Shown here in pieces: positions 53,251 to 62,882 of a DNA stretch of 64,000 bases. Within the stretch, counting starts at the first letter, position 1. Every line of letters begins with the position of its first letter. Source of the DNA: Balneicella halophila (lineage in GTDB: Bacteria > Bacteroidota > Bacteroidia > Bacteroidales > Balneicellaceae). Position numbers and translations under genes: made by a program. The notes under the pieces are model-generated. The model was not told the origin of the DNA, searched no databases, and saw only the letters and a program-made list of their open reading frames with translations. The stretch lies in contig NZ_QENZ01000003.1 in assembly GCF_003096835.1 (NCBI RefSeq), positions 620,001 to 684,000 of the forward strand, given 5' to 3'.

Positions 53251-54765
53251 TTAATCCTTTTTATCGTCACTCTTAACCGTTAGTGATTGCACTAGACTTT
53301 CTTGAATACAATTCCAGAAGTAGTTCCAAAAAGACTTTGTGTCGTCTCTTTTCACATCTTCAACATGGGTTTCTCCATTTCCATCACTCTTTGGTTTGTT
53401 TTTTACAAATAGATTCCCAATCCAAGAGAGGATTTTCTTTTCTTTTCTATCTTTGTTTAGAAGGTTCACCTTAAAATTATCGTAGTAAATCTGAAAATCT
53501 CCAGCTGCCTTTTCATAATTTCCTGAATAATTAAAATAGAACTTATCGACTATTCCTTCTGTTTCAATAAGGAATGCCGGAGTCAAGAAGTTGTTTATTG
53601 ATGTTGCATTAAAATTATGACCGTTGCCCTGAATGTTGAAATAATCTTGTGGACTGCCAATGTTAAATGTCCAATCTACATCTACTGGAGATTCATCAAA
53701 GACTAAGGCTTTCATGTTTATTTTTGTGTCTGGAATTTCTCCTGATGGGTCATGGTTATAGAGTTTCCCAATATTAGCCTCAAAATTTGCAAAGGTTACT
53801 TTTCCTGCACCCTGCTCTTCCTTATGTTTTTCTTCGTAAGAAACATATCCATTATTTATTATAATGCTATCAACCCGAATAAGAATAGGTGCTATGCGTA
53901 ACATCTTACTATATAGATTTTTATGGGTAGGGTCATCTTTTACAGTCTTGTCTCGATAAAGATTAAGGTTAGGCTTTTTTACGTCTAACATGTTTAGGTT
54001 AAAAGCCAAAGTATCTTTACGATTTTTAAGATGGAATTCTTTGCCAGAAATTTCTGAAATTTTCAATGTGGCTAAATCCTTCTCATGAGGTATGTGATAC
54101 ACATATCCTGCGCGAGAATATCGGGGATTAATTTCTAAGTTCTGTATGGTAAAATTGGTTGTATCAAAAGCAAAAGATTCTATACTAAGACTATGAATTT
54201 TATCAATATGCGAAAATAATTTTTCGAAAGTAAACGAAGCTTCTTCCCATTCTAAAGGTATCTTCCTTTTCATCGTGTTGTTGTTTAGGGAGATATCTTG
54301 CAAGTTGAGATTTCCATTGTTCAGGTTCAGTACTGTATCTTGACCGTTTGTCATTAGGACATTTGCCTCCTCAATCTGAAACTTTTTAACAGTTATTTGC
54401 GGTAGCGAATCAGGAGTGTTATTCTTCTCATTTGACTCATTATCAGACGACTTTTGCTCCCAAGTAGGTTCGGACACTATTATTTTATCTATATTGATGT
54501 TTTTATTGATTAAATAGTCCCAATAGGAAACACCTGATACTTTTAGACTTTTTGCAAAACCTGTTTTCTGCTCTTTCTGGTATTTTACCTCCTTTATTTC
54601 AACATTCGAAGGGAAGAGCCTAACGTGTATATCGCTATATCCTACTTGAGCTTTATCAAGTTCTGTTTTTATTTTGTTTTCTGCAAGATTTGCAACATAA
54701 AAGCCTGCACCGCTGAGCAAAACCAGAACAATTCCCGCAACAATCCACCATTTATATTTTTTCAT
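53251..54765 (-). CDS. AsmA-like/DUF748-like membrane-anchored envelope protein
   Basis: The start at ATG 54765 gives 504 residues (MKKYKWWIVAGIVLVLLSGAGF...). One N-terminal transmembrane helix is followed by a long periplasmic beta-rich region, with IDKIIVSEPTWEQK, IRVDSIIINNGYVSYEEKH and FNFNYSGNYEKAAGDFQIYYDN-like repeats typical of AsmA/TamB-like (bridge-like lipid-transfer) proteins, seen here in fragmentary form. A role in outer-membrane lipid homeostasis is suggested by the family, not shown. The upstream ATG (54828) is rejected because it places unrelated residues before the TM helix. It is divergent from the folate gene. Confidence 0.6.
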   Translation of the reverse strand: MKKYKWWIVAGIVLVLLSGAGFYVANLAENKIKTELDKAQVGYSDIHVRLFPSNVEIKEVKYQKEQKTGFAKSLKVSGVSYWDYLINKNINIDKIIVSEPTWEQKSSDNESNEKNNTPDSLPQITVKKFQIEEANVLMTNGQDTVLNLNNGNLNLQDISLNNNTMKRKIPLEWEEASFTFEKLFSHIDKIHSLSIESFAFDTTNFTIQNLEINPRYSRAGYVYHIPHEKDLATLKISEISGKEFHLKNRKDTLAFNLNMLDVKKPNLNLYRDKTVKDDPTHKNLYSKMLRIAPILIRVDSIIINNGYVSYEEKHKEEQGAGKVTFANFEANIGKLYNHDPSGEIPDTKINMKALVFDESPVDVDWTFNIGSPQDYFNIQGNGHNFNATSINNFLTPAFLIETEGIVDKFYFNYSGNYEKAAGDFQIYYDNFKVNLLNKDRKEKKILSWIGNLFVKNKPKSDGNGETHVEDVKRDDTKSFWNYFWNCIQESLVQSLTVKSDDKKD

Positions 54766-54872
54766 AATTGAGTATTTTGAACTTTGAAGATAAGAAAAAG
54801 AGGAATAATATCTTAAAAGGAGACACATATTTATGTATCTTGCTTTTTGGTTTTAACAAATTACTAAGTAAA

Positions 54873-55427
54873 ATGAACATCATACAGCAGAAAAAGGACT
54901 TGCGTAGTGAAATGCACTATAAAAGAGCTCATATAAACATGGACGAAAAGTATGAAATTGATGAATGTTTATGCCAGTCGGTTTGGGATTTAATCACGAC
55001 ACAACGTTTCCAGAAAGTGCATTGTTTTATTCCTATGGGTACAGAGCCGAATATCTTTCCTTTAATTGAAAAAATGCTTGATAGTTGTATAACAGTTATT
55101 TCTCCCAAGACTTTGCCAAAACGCAGGCTTAAGCATCTTGTTCTCCATTCTTTAGACGAACTTGATGAAGGTGTTTTCGGCACATCGCATCCAGCTGGAG
55201 ATCATGAATATATAGGAGAATATGATTTGATTATTGTTCCAGGCTTAGCTTTTAGTTTAGATAATTACAGGCTGGGTTATGGTGGAGGATATTATGATAC
55301 CTTTTTAGCTGAAAATCCATCTGCGTATAAATTAGGAATTTGCTATCCCTTTCAAAGAGTTCAAAATGTGCCAAGAGAGTCACACGATACAAAATTAGAT
55401 GCCGTTTTTAGTGGTTGCGAAAGTTAG
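54873..55427 (+). CDS. 5-formyltetrahydrofolate cyclo-ligase
   Basis: The start at ATG 54873 gives 184 residues (MNIIQQKKDLRSEMHYKR); an ORF open from 54768 has an unrelated N-terminal extension. The family motifs are present: QKKDLR at the N-terminus, HCFIPMGTEPNIFPLI in the middle, IVPGLAFSLDNYRLGYGGGYYDTFL as the ATP/folate-binding signature and the CYPFQRV-to-HDTKLDAVF end. It converts 5-formyl-THF to 5,10-methenyl-THF with ATP. It is followed after 39 bp by umuC. Confidence 0.88.
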   Translation: MNIIQQKKDLRSEMHYKRAHINMDEKYEIDECLCQSVWDLITTQRFQKVHCFIPMGTEPNIFPLIEKMLDSCITVISPKTLPKRRLKHLVLHSLDELDEGVFGTSHPAGDHEYIGEYDLIIVPGLAFSLDNYRLGYGGGYYDTFLAENPSAYKLGICYPFQRVQNVPRESHDTKLDAVFSGCES

Positions 55428-55430
55428 CTT

Positions 55431-55462
55431 TTACAATTTCAACCTTTTTAATTGTAATTTTG
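55431..55462 (+). promoter_or_regulatory. Inverted-repeat operator over the umuC promoter
   Basis: TTACAATT (55431-55438) and AATTGTAA (55450-55457) form a perfect inverted repeat with an 11-nt spacer. It overlaps the -33 region and the -7 box TAATTTTG (55455-55462). The umuC ATG at 55467 is 4 nt after the -7 box, so the mRNA would be leaderless. This is a candidate binding site for a LexA-like or other damage-response regulator. Confidence 0.55.
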
Positions 55463-55466
55463 CATC

Positions 55467-56720
55467 ATGATTGCATTGATTGACTGTAATAATTTTTATG
55501 CTTCTTGTGAGCGGGTCTTCCAGCCTGCGCTCAGGGGAAAACCTGTTGTGGTACTCAGCAATCAGGATGGATGTATTATTGCGAGAAGCAATGAAGCGAA
55601 AGCATTGGGAATAAAGATGGGACAACCGCTCTATCAGTGTAAAGACTTAATAAAGAAAGAAAATGTCATTGTACGTTCTTCAAACTATGAACTCTACGAG
55701 GATATGAGCAATAGAGTGATGAGCATACTTGCAACATACACTCCTAAGATTGAGGTTTATTCCATTGATGAAAGTTTCTTGGACTTCTCAGGCTTTACTA
55801 ATTATGATTTAAATGAATATGGTATTGAGATTATCAAAGAGGTGTCAAAATGTACTCACATTCCTATAAGCATAGGAATTGCTCCAACAAAGGCATTGGC
55901 TAAAATTGCCAATAAAGTAGCTAAAAAGTTTCCTGCACAAACCAAAGGAGTTCATCTTATAGATTCGGAAGAACTACGCGTAAAAGCCTTGGAGTGGACT
56001 GAGATTGGTGAAGTTTGGGGCATAGGCCGCAGGTTGACAAAGCGACTGATAGCAAAAGGCATCACAAATGCTTATCAATTTACACAACTTCCAGACGCTT
56101 ACGTAAAAAAGGAGTTCTCGATTGTTGGCTTACGACTGAAACATGACTTACAAGGAGTCTCAAGCATTGGTTTTGAAGATTCTCAGAAGAAAAAAAGTAT
56201 TGCCACAACTCGTAGCTTTTCATCAACACTTTCAGAATATGCTGAGATGAAAGAGCGGGTGATAACCTTTACGACAAGTTGTGCAGAGAAATTACGCAAA
56301 CAGCAAACAGCCTGTAAACAAATAGAAATCTTCGTACTTACGAATCGGTTTAATGAGAACAAGCCTCAATACGGCAATAGCATCAAGATAAAACTGCCTT
56401 ATGCTTCCAATAGCAACTTGACGTTGATTAAATACGCCGTGAAAGGAATAGAAAACATCTATCGGCAAGGGTATGATTATAAAAAAGCTGGAGTGATTGT
56501 CTCAGATTTAGTTCCTGAAAATGAAGTGCAGCAAAATTTATTTTTTTATGAAGATAAAAAAGAGCGCTTATTAATGACTACGATGGATAATCTTAACGAA
56601 AAATTTGGGAAAAATAAAGTAAAAACAGCTTTCTCAAACAAAGATACGTGGGGCTTAAAAAAAGAATATATTTCTCAGCGCTATACAACCAATTGGAATG
56701 AACTTTTAGAAGTGGAATAA
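55467..56720 (+). CDS. umuC: Y-family DNA polymerase UmuC
   Basis: A 417-residue translesion polymerase. [35 protein letters not shown] is the catalytic start of the UmuC branch (written here in pieces: [24 protein letters not shown]). It has the [11 protein letters not shown] acidic motif, then [15 protein letters not shown] and the helix-hairpin-helix [13 protein letters not shown]. The little-finger domain ([19 protein letters not shown]) and a C-terminal tail follow. It forms Pol V with processed UmuD in the SOS response. Gene order is umuC then umuD, reversed from E. coli, with a 1-bp overlap. Confidence 0.9.
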   Translation: MIALIDCNNFYASCERVFQPALRGKPVVVLSNQDGCIIARSNEAKALGIKMGQPLYQCKDLIKKENVIVRSSNYELYEDMSNRVMSILATYTPKIEVYSIDESFLDFSGFTNYDLNEYGIEIIKEVSKCTHIPISIGIAPTKALAKIANKVAKKFPAQTKGVHLIDSEELRVKALEWTEIGEVWGIGRRLTKRLIAKGITNAYQFTQLPDAYVKKEFSIVGLRLKHDLQGVSSIGFEDSQKKKSIATTRSFSSTLSEYAEMKERVITFTTSCAEKLRKQQTACKQIEIFVLTNRFNENKPQYGNSIKIKLPYASNSNLTLIKYAVKGIENIYRQGYDYKKAGVIVSDLVPENEVQQNLFFYEDKKERLLMTTMDNLNEKFGKNKVKTAFSNKDTWGLKKEYISQRYTTNWNELLEVE

Positions 56721-57181
56721 TGGTGAAAATACAAAAGATACAATTACCGAAATTTTCTGAAGAATTAGAGCTCTTAGATTTTCGAGTTGATATTGCTAAT
56801 AATGTTTTAGTGAAATATTATGAAGAGGGGATACAAGCAGGATTTCCTAGTCCTGCATTAGACTACAAAGAGAAGCGTATAAGTTTAGACTCGAAATACC
56901 TGTCAAAGCCCAATTCAACATTTTTGATTAGAGCAAAAGGAATGTCTATGGCTCCAACGCTACAACCTAATGATTTGTTGGTCGTCTATGCACATGTTGA
57001 GCTTACAGATAATAAGATAGGGATACTTTCTCTAAATAATAGTGAATTTACAGTAAAGAGATTTGATAAGACGAATAATAAGTTGATTGCTGATAATCCT
57101 GAATTTTCAAATATTCCTTTGGAGGAAGATGATACGCTTTCTTGCTTAGGAGTTGTGGCTCATTTGGTAAGAGAATTATAG
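56720..57181 (+). CDS. umuD: UmuD-like S24 family self-cleaving protein
   Basis: A 153-residue LexA/UmuD-type serine protease. An Ala40-Gly41 autocleavage site lies in GIQAGFPSPA, the nucleophile Ser76 in RAKGMSMAPT, and the general-base Lys113 in FTVKRF, at the correct spacing for a Ser-Lys dyad. The N-terminal part before the cleavage site is short, as in UmuD, with no DNA-binding domain. RecA-stimulated cleavage would yield UmuD', which activates UmuC. Its start overlaps the umuC stop by 1 bp (TAATG), so translation is coupled. Confidence 0.88.
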   Translation: MVKIQKIQLPKFSEELELLDFRVDIANNVLVKYYEEGIQAGFPSPALDYKEKRISLDSKYLSKPNSTFLIRAKGMSMAPTLQPNDLLVVYAHVELTDNKIGILSLNNSEFTVKRFDKTNNKLIADNPEFSNIPLEEDDTLSCLGVVAHLVREL

Positions 57182-57204
57182 CATACTTTTTTTGTGTAAA
57201 AACA

Positions 57205-57244
57205 AAAAACCACAATCTCTTATTTCTAAGTAATTGTGGTTTTT
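57205..57244. terminator. Terminator of umuCD
   Basis: AAAAACCACAAT (57205-57216) pairs with ATTGTGGTTTTT (57233-57244). The convergent tRNA-Phe gene ends 7 bp beyond. Confidence 0.75.
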
Positions 57245-57250
57245 GCGGTG

Positions 57251-57323
57251 TGGTGCCACCAAGAATCGAACTAGGGACACCAGGATTTTCAGTCCTGTGC
57301 TCTACCAACTGAGCTATGGCACC
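57251..57323 (-). tRNA. tRNA-Phe (anticodon GAA)
   Basis: 73 nt. The acceptor arm GGTGCCA pairs with TGGCACC plus discriminator A. It has D-arm TAGCTCAGTTGGTAGAGCA, anticodon loop CTGAAAA (GAA, Phe) on stem AGGA/TCCT, and a T-loop TTCGATT. CCA is not encoded. Confidence 0.95.
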
Positions 57324-57409
57324 GCACTATTGTTTAGCGAGTGCAAATGTAATCAAATTTTTCGATTTGCAAAAAAGATTTATAAATTATTGTCTGTTTT
57401 TTGACGGTA

Positions 57410-58375
57410 TCACTTAGAATTCATCTCATCATGCTTAGCATAGACCTCTACAATCTTCTGAACCAGAGGATGTCTTACGATATCAGACTTATCAAATGTA
57501 AGGTGCCCGATTCCTTTGACGTCTTTCAACAAATGAGTAGCCTGAATGAGTCCTGATTGCTGTTTTCTCGGTAAATCTATTTGTGAGGCATCACCGGTGA
57601 TAATCACTTTCGCATTTAATCCCATACGTGTGAGAAACATCTTCATTTGGCTTGTTGTGCTGTTTTGGGCTTCATCTAATATCACAAATGCATCGCTCAA
57701 TGTACGTCCTCTCATATAGGCTAGAGGAGCAATATGTATAGTGCCTGTTTCTAAATAGTCAGCAAGCCTCCGTGGCGGAATCATGTCGATAAGAGCATCA
57801 TACAAGGGTTGCAAATAAGGATCAAGCTTTTCTTTTAAATCGCCGGGAAGAAATCCCAAGTTTTCACCTGCCTCTACGGCTGGTCTAGTTAAAATAATTC
57901 GTTTTACTTGTTTGGAGCGTAGGGCTGACACTGCAATAGCAATAGCCATATATGTCTTTCCGGAACCTGCGGGACCCTGTGCAAAAACAAGATCATTCTT
58001 GTCACATAGTTCGATAAGTTTTTTTTGATTCTTCGTCTTTGCGCGAATCATTTTCCCATTATTTCCATAAAGTAAAATATCACTACCTCCTTCAGCTTTA
58101 TTTGATGTACCCTTGTCGAGTATAGATGTAATATCTTTTAAGGTCAATAGATTGTGTTTATGATAATGGTCAAAGAGTTGCTCAAGCGTAATCTCAAATT
58201 GATGTAATTTTTCTTGCTCCCCTTTTATTAGCAACTCATTGCCACGTGCAACAAGTTTTATCTTTGGGAAGGCATTTTGCAATAAATTGAGATTTTCATT
58301 GGCAACGCCGTAAAAACTTACAGGGTCAATATTTCCAAGAAATATATTTTTTTCAATCATAAAAATAGAATTCAA
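57410..58375 (-). CDS. PhoH family ATPase
   Basis: A 321-residue protein. An N-terminal about-100-residue KH-like region precedes the PhoH domain with Walker A AQGPAGSGKTYMAIA, TRPAVEAGENLGFLPGD, Walker B AFVILDEAQN, and the MFLTRMGLNAKVIITGDASQIDLP segment characteristic of PhoH. The family is an ATPase/RNA helicase-like protein of uncertain role; its link to phosphate is historical. It ends close to tRNA-Phe (86 bp) on the same strand and probably forms its own transcription unit. The start at 58375 or the Met six codons later are both possible. Confidence 0.88.
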   Translation of the reverse strand: MNSIFMIEKNIFLGNIDPVSFYGVANENLNLLQNAFPKIKLVARGNELLIKGEQEKLHQFEITLEQLFDHYHKHNLLTLKDITSILDKGTSNKAEGGSDILLYGNNGKMIRAKTKNQKKLIELCDKNDLVFAQGPAGSGKTYMAIAIAVSALRSKQVKRIILTRPAVEAGENLGFLPGDLKEKLDPYLQPLYDALIDMIPPRRLADYLETGTIHIAPLAYMRGRTLSDAFVILDEAQNSTTSQMKMFLTRMGLNAKVIITGDASQIDLPRKQQSGLIQATHLLKDVKGIGHLTFDKSDIVRHPLVQKIVEVYAKHDEMNSK

Positions 58376-58461
58376 CTTTAGACAAAGTAATGAAAAATTT
58401 TTGGAAATATGGATTTGCTTTCAGAAATGAAGCTGTATCTTCGTGAATTAAAATTTGTATT

Positions 58462-59250
58462 ATGCAGAAGAAATTAGAAGCCTTTCAACGATTATTAGAA
58501 ATCATAAGTACATTACGTGAGAAATGTCCTTGGGATAGGGAACAGACTATAGAATCATTGCGAAGTTTAACTTTAGAAGAAACTTACGAGTTGAGTGATG
58601 CAATTTTGGCTGATGATTATAATGAGATCAAGAAAGAATTGGGAGATATCATCATGCATATTGTTTTCTATGCAAAGATTGCTTCGGAGCAAAGTGCTTT
58701 TGATATTACGGATGTGCTAAATAGCGTGTGTGATAAGTTGATTTATAGACACCCACACGTGTATGGCAATGTTGGGGTAGAGGGCGCAACTGAAGTTTCT
58801 GAAAATTGGGAAAAATTAAAATTGAAAGAAAAGGGAGGAAATCGTTCTGTTTTAGCAGGAGTTCCACAGTCTCTGCCATCATTGATAAAGGCGCATAGAA
58901 TACAAGACAAAGCAAGAGGAGTGGGCTTCGATTGGGATGAGAAAGAACAAGTTTGGGACAAAGTGAAGGAAGAGCTAGCAGAGTTCGAAGAAAATTTGCG
59001 TAACAACAGTGATTTTTCAGAAAAAGAAGCAGAATTTGGTGATTTGCTCTTCTCTCTAGTCAATGCGTCACGACTTTACGGCATTAATCCTGATACGGCG
59101 CTAGAACGCACGAACCAAAAGTTTATCCAGCGATTTTCTTATTTGGAAAGCAAGACCATCGCACAAGGTAAAGACTTAAAAGCAATGCCTTTGGCTGAAA
59201 TGGACAAATTGTGGGAAGAGGCGAAGCAACAGATGAAGACAGACGAGTGA
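58462..59250 (+). CDS. mazG: Nucleoside triphosphate pyrophosphohydrolase MazG
   Basis: A 262-residue protein with two MazG domains. The first has CPWDREQTIESL, LEETYELSDAI with the EExxE-like metal-binding residues and KKELGDIIMHIVFYA. The second has VKEELAEFEE and EFGDLLFSLVNASR with the matching acidic residues. It hydrolyses (d)NTPs to monophosphates and pyrophosphate, cleaning non-canonical nucleotides and, in E. coli, lowering ppGpp. It is convergent with the lacI gene (3 bp apart). Confidence 0.92.
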   Translation: MQKKLEAFQRLLEIISTLREKCPWDREQTIESLRSLTLEETYELSDAILADDYNEIKKELGDIIMHIVFYAKIASEQSAFDITDVLNSVCDKLIYRHPHVYGNVGVEGATEVSENWEKLKLKEKGGNRSVLAGVPQSLPSLIKAHRIQDKARGVGFDWDEKEQVWDKVKEELAEFEENLRNNSDFSEKEAEFGDLLFSLVNASRLYGINPDTALERTNQKFIQRFSYLESKTIAQGKDLKAMPLAEMDKLWEEAKQQMKTDE

Positions 59251-59253
59251 GGG

Positions 59254-60264
59254 CTATCTTTTTGAAGATTCTCTGATAATGAGATTTGAAGGAACAACAA
59301 TTTCCTTTTCGTTATCGACCTCACCACTAGTGATGTGTTCAAACAATAGACCTGCAGCTAATACGCCCAGCTCATGAGGATTTAAATCCACTGTAGATAT
59401 TGATGGATTCATATAATGTGAACGTTTGCTATTATAAAATCCAACAACTGCAACATCTTCAGGTACGTTGAGTCCAAGTTCTTTGGCAGCATAAATAGCA
59501 CCAACAGCTAAGTCATCATTTAAGCAAAAGATAGCATCTACATCTTCATTTTCCAATAAACTTTTAGTTGCTTTTTGTGCATTATCTATAGTGAAATCAG
59601 AATGAATGACCAAATCAGGATTGAATGTGAGTCCTGCTTTTTCTAAAGCTTCTTGATAACCTCTAGTACGATTTCGTCCAATCAATAAATGCTTTGGACC
59701 GGATAACATGGCAATATTTTTCGCTCCACCATTGATAAGATGCATCACGGCTTTGTAAGCAGCCTTTGCATCATCTGTGACTACTCTGGGGATTTTCAAA
59801 TTCTTGGTAGTTCTATCGAAGAGTACTGTAGGAATCTCTAAATCTTGTAGATGCTGAATATGATCTAATACCGTTGTCCCTCTTGATAAAGAAAGAATTA
59901 CACCATCAGCGCGACTATTGATAAAAGCATTCACATGCTTTACTTCTTTCTGATAATCTTCATTAGTCGAACTTACGAAAACTTGATATCCGTGCTTATC
60001 TGCAATTTCCTCGATACCTTCAACAACACCTGCATAAAATGTATTTACAATTTTGGGAACTATAACTCCAATAGTATGTGATTTACTAGTCTTGAGAGCA
60101 ACTGCGATAGGATTTGGGTGGTATTTCATATCCTTAGCTGTTTTCTTGATTAGTTCTCTAGTTTTTGGACTAATTTCAGGACTATCCTTTAAAGCTCTAG
60201 AAACAGTTGATATCGATACATCTAATGCTTTTGCGATATCTTTTATAGTAACCCTTTTATTCAT
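59254..60264 (-). CDS. LacI family transcriptional regulator
   Basis: 336 residues. The N-terminal helix-turn-helix VTIKDIAKALDVSISTVSRAL with hinge KTAKDMKYHPNPIAVAL binds operators. From about residue 62 (SHTIGVIVPKIVNTFYAGVVEGIEE) a periplasmic-binding-protein-like effector domain follows, with sugar-type residues in FDRTTKN. Operator-like palindromes lie just upstream (60310-60333 and 60353-60368), implying autoregulation. No sugar-utilisation gene is adjacent; the next gene is a thiamine-regulated receptor. The effector is unknown. Confidence 0.88.
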   Translation of the reverse strand: MNKRVTIKDIAKALDVSISTVSRALKDSPEISPKTRELIKKTAKDMKYHPNPIAVALKTSKSHTIGVIVPKIVNTFYAGVVEGIEEIADKHGYQVFVSSTNEDYQKEVKHVNAFINSRADGVILSLSRGTTVLDHIQHLQDLEIPTVLFDRTTKNLKIPRVVTDDAKAAYKAVMHLINGGAKNIAMLSGPKHLLIGRNRTRGYQEALEKAGLTFNPDLVIHSDFTIDNAQKATKSLLENEDVDAIFCLNDDLAVGAIYAAKELGLNVPEDVAVVGFYNSKRSHYMNPSISTVDLNPHELGVLAAGLLFEHITSGEVDNEKEIVVPSNLIIRESSKR

Positions 60265-60309
60265 AAGTGTAGATTATACGGTGATTAAGCGTTAAAGTTA
60301 GCAAGATTT

Positions 60310-60368
60310 ACGCAAAAAGAAATCTGTTTGCGTTGATTATTCCTAAATTTTCATGCAAAAGTTTGCAT
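60310..60368 (-). promoter_or_regulatory. LacI-type operators upstream of the lacI gene
   Basis: Two inverted repeats are present: ACGCAAA (60310-60316) with TTTGCGT (60327-60333), separated by 10 nt, and the compact ATGCAAA-AG-TTTGCAT (60353-60368). Both contain the ACGCAAA/ATGCAAA half-site favoured by LacI-family repressors. They lie 45-105 bp upstream of the regulator's start. Confidence 0.6.
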
Positions 60369-60372
60369 AAAA

Positions 60373-60397
60373 AAGGGTTGGAATTAAACCAACCCTT
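60373..60397 (-). terminator. Terminator of the thiamine-type TonB receptor gene
   Basis: AAGGGTTGG pairs with CCAACCCTT, followed on the minus strand by a run of six T residues, about 20 bp after the receptor stop. Confidence 0.75.
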
Positions 60398-60416
60398 AGT
60401 TTATATTATTTCACAA

Positions 60417-62828
60417 TTAGAAATTGAAAGTAATGCCACCCATTACGTGAAATCCTGCTTGTGGAAATAAACCGTCCATTTTTTTCTCTTCGTTATTTTC
60501 AACATAACGGTAAACCCAACCATTGGTTTCGTATTCTTCATCTAAGATATTTTTTAGTTGGAGGTTGAAAGTGATATACTTAAACCATTTCTTAGGCTGA
60601 AGACTGTAGTGAAATTGTAAATTATTTACGAAATAATCATCAAGTTTACGATCATCGTTGGCAGTATTATCTAAAAACTGTTCCCCTACATAGTTCGAAT
60701 GCAATGCAATTTCGAAATTGTCAAACGGAGTTACTGTGAAAATACTGTTTGCAACCACTTCAGGAGAGAATGCAAGAGTTGTTGTACCTATTTCTTCAAC
60801 TTCTTGTCCCCAAGTGTCCCAGTTGTCCATATATGCTGTGAAGTCTTTAGCTTCATTTTTACTGAATGTAGCATTTCCAGACCATTTGAATGAATCTGTA
60901 AATTGAATGCCAGCTTCTAATTCGATACCAGCACGGTAGCTATCTTCTACATTGGTCATAATAGCATCACCTACATTGTTTATAGCACCTGTGTGAATAA
61001 GCTGGTCTTTGTAAAGCATATAGTAGATATTCCCTCCGATACGCCAAGTTGTAGTCTTATATTCCAATCCTAATTCAAAGTCATCTAATCGTTCTTCTTT
61101 AGGTGTTTTTATGTCAGCAGTTACATCTTTAAGCTGTGTTCTGCTAGGTTCACGATGTGCTCGTCCCCATGAAGCATAGCTTCTGAAGTTGCTATTTGGA
61201 ATGTAAGTAATACCAAATTTAGGATTGAAGAAATTATATTCATGAGTTTGTGAGATGTCTCGCAAGTCGTCATGGATGCCCTCTATTTCATGCTCTATTT
61301 GACGGTACTGTAAGTCTCCAAATAAATTCAAACCATTAGCTAATTGATAGTTTGCTTTCACATACGAGCTGAATTCGTCTTTGGTTCCGTCATTGTTATA
61401 CCAGCGATAGTCATGTGGGAAAAAGCCATATTTTGACCAAATAACTTCACCAAAGTGTCCGCCTTCATAATGATTTACCGAACCACCAATTAATACATCC
61501 CACTGGTCTTTCTTATATTGTGCAGAAGCTACTAAGCCATAAAAATCATTATCTAGCCACTTTTGTTGGATGAGATCTGTTTTTTCAAGTACATTACCGT
61601 CAATATATTCAGAATTGTATGCATCGGTATTTCCTATCATTGGCAATTCTATACCGTAATTCTTGAACTTTCGTCCTTCTTTATAACTCTCATAAAATCC
61701 TTTACCTCTAGTGTAATGAAGTGTTGCATTGAGATTCCAATATGGATTGAATTTTTTCGAGAAATAAAGTTGATAATGATTTTGCTTATAATTATCTGTG
61801 TGATTATCATAATATTGAGTAGTACCATTATCATCAGTATATTCACCCTCAGGATTATAAGTTCTATTCTCATCTATCATTGAAGATGGTACTCCAGACC
61901 ATGCTTGGTAAGTATGCTCTTCCCCTCCAAAAGCAAGCAGTTTTATTAAGAAGTCAGCACCATGATAAGCAGTTGATACATAGTATGATTTTAGATCGGA
62001 AAAGGCTCTGTCCATATAACCACTGGAGTAGATGTCTGAATATTTTGCATCAATAGTAAAATGGTCACCAATGAGTCCTGTTCCTACTTGGTAATTTTGT
62101 CTAAAAGTATTGAAACTACCACCCGATAAGCCAACTTTGGCATAAGCTTCTTTATTAAAATCCTCTGTCTCAAGATTGAGTGTAGCTCCAAAAGAGGCTG
62201 CGCCGTTAGAGGAAGTTCCCACACCTCTTTGTATTTGAATGTTTTTCGTTGCTGAAGCAATATCAGGAATATTTACCCAATAAACACTGTGTGATTCAGA
62301 GTCATTAAGAGGCACACCATTTACTGTTACATTAATACGTTCTGTAGATGTTCCCCTCACTCTGAAATTAGTATATCCTACACCTGCACCTGCATCAGAT
62401 GAAGTGACTAAGGAGGGAGAACCTTCTAATAGCATAGGGATATCTTTACCTAAATTGCTTTTTGTAAGTTCAGCTTTTGTGATGTTGTGAAAGCTCATAG
62501 GAGTTTTTTCCGTAGCTCTCGGGAGCTGACTCGTAATTATAACTTCCGCCAGCAATGTTTCTTCTGGTTCTAGAGTAAACAGCATATCTACACCATTATA
62601 CTTTTGTGTTTTATCCTTATACCCAATAAAAGAAACCGTAACTAAAGTTCCATTCTCCAGATTAGGAAGTTGTGCTTTTCCATTGCTATCCGTTACAGTG
62701 CCCGAACTATTATAAGATACTGAAGCACCAGGCAAGATTTGATTTTGTGTATTCTTTACGGTAATGTTTACTTGTGCATAACTCGATATAGAGTAGAACA
62801 AACAAGCAATAAAAATAAAAAACCTCAT
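60417..62828 (-). CDS. TonB-dependent outer-membrane receptor under TPP riboswitch (probable thiamine uptake, Omr1 type)
   Basis: An 803-residue receptor with a signal peptide (MRFFIFIACLFYSISSYAQ). It has a CarboxypepD_reg-like domain (about 20-95, with GTVTDSNGKAQLPNL and VSFIGYKDKTQ), a TonB-plug domain (about 110-225, with VRGTSTERINVTVNGVPLND) and a barrel ending MGGITFNF with a C-terminal Phe. A TPP riboswitch lies between it and the thioredoxin gene on the same strand. In Bacteroidota TPP-regulated TonB receptors (Omr1) have been proposed to import thiamine or its precursors; that assignment fits here. Confidence 0.85.
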   Translation of the reverse strand: MRFFIFIACLFYSISSYAQVNITVKNTQNQILPGASVSYNSSGTVTDSNGKAQLPNLENGTLVTVSFIGYKDKTQKYNGVDMLFTLEPEETLLAEVIITSQLPRATEKTPMSFHNITKAELTKSNLGKDIPMLLEGSPSLVTSSDAGAGVGYTNFRVRGTSTERINVTVNGVPLNDSESHSVYWVNIPDIASATKNIQIQRGVGTSSNGAASFGATLNLETEDFNKEAYAKVGLSGGSFNTFRQNYQVGTGLIGDHFTIDAKYSDIYSSGYMDRAFSDLKSYYVSTAYHGADFLIKLLAFGGEEHTYQAWSGVPSSMIDENRTYNPEGEYTDDNGTTQYYDNHTDNYKQNHYQLYFSKKFNPYWNLNATLHYTRGKGFYESYKEGRKFKNYGIELPMIGNTDAYNSEYIDGNVLEKTDLIQQKWLDNDFYGLVASAQYKKDQWDVLIGGSVNHYEGGHFGEVIWSKYGFFPHDYRWYNNDGTKDEFSSYVKANYQLANGLNLFGDLQYRQIEHEIEGIHDDLRDISQTHEYNFFNPKFGITYIPNSNFRSYASWGRAHREPSRTQLKDVTADIKTPKEERLDDFELGLEYKTTTWRIGGNIYYMLYKDQLIHTGAINNVGDAIMTNVEDSYRAGIELEAGIQFTDSFKWSGNATFSKNEAKDFTAYMDNWDTWGQEVEEIGTTTLAFSPEVVANSIFTVTPFDNFEIALHSNYVGEQFLDNTANDDRKLDDYFVNNLQFHYSLQPKKWFKYITFNLQLKNILDEEYETNGWVYRYVENNEEKKMDGLFPQAGFHVMGGITFNF

Positions 62829-62882
62829 TTTTTTAAGTTGTTTTAGTTAATACTTAATAAAGAATGAGGTTATTACATTTTT

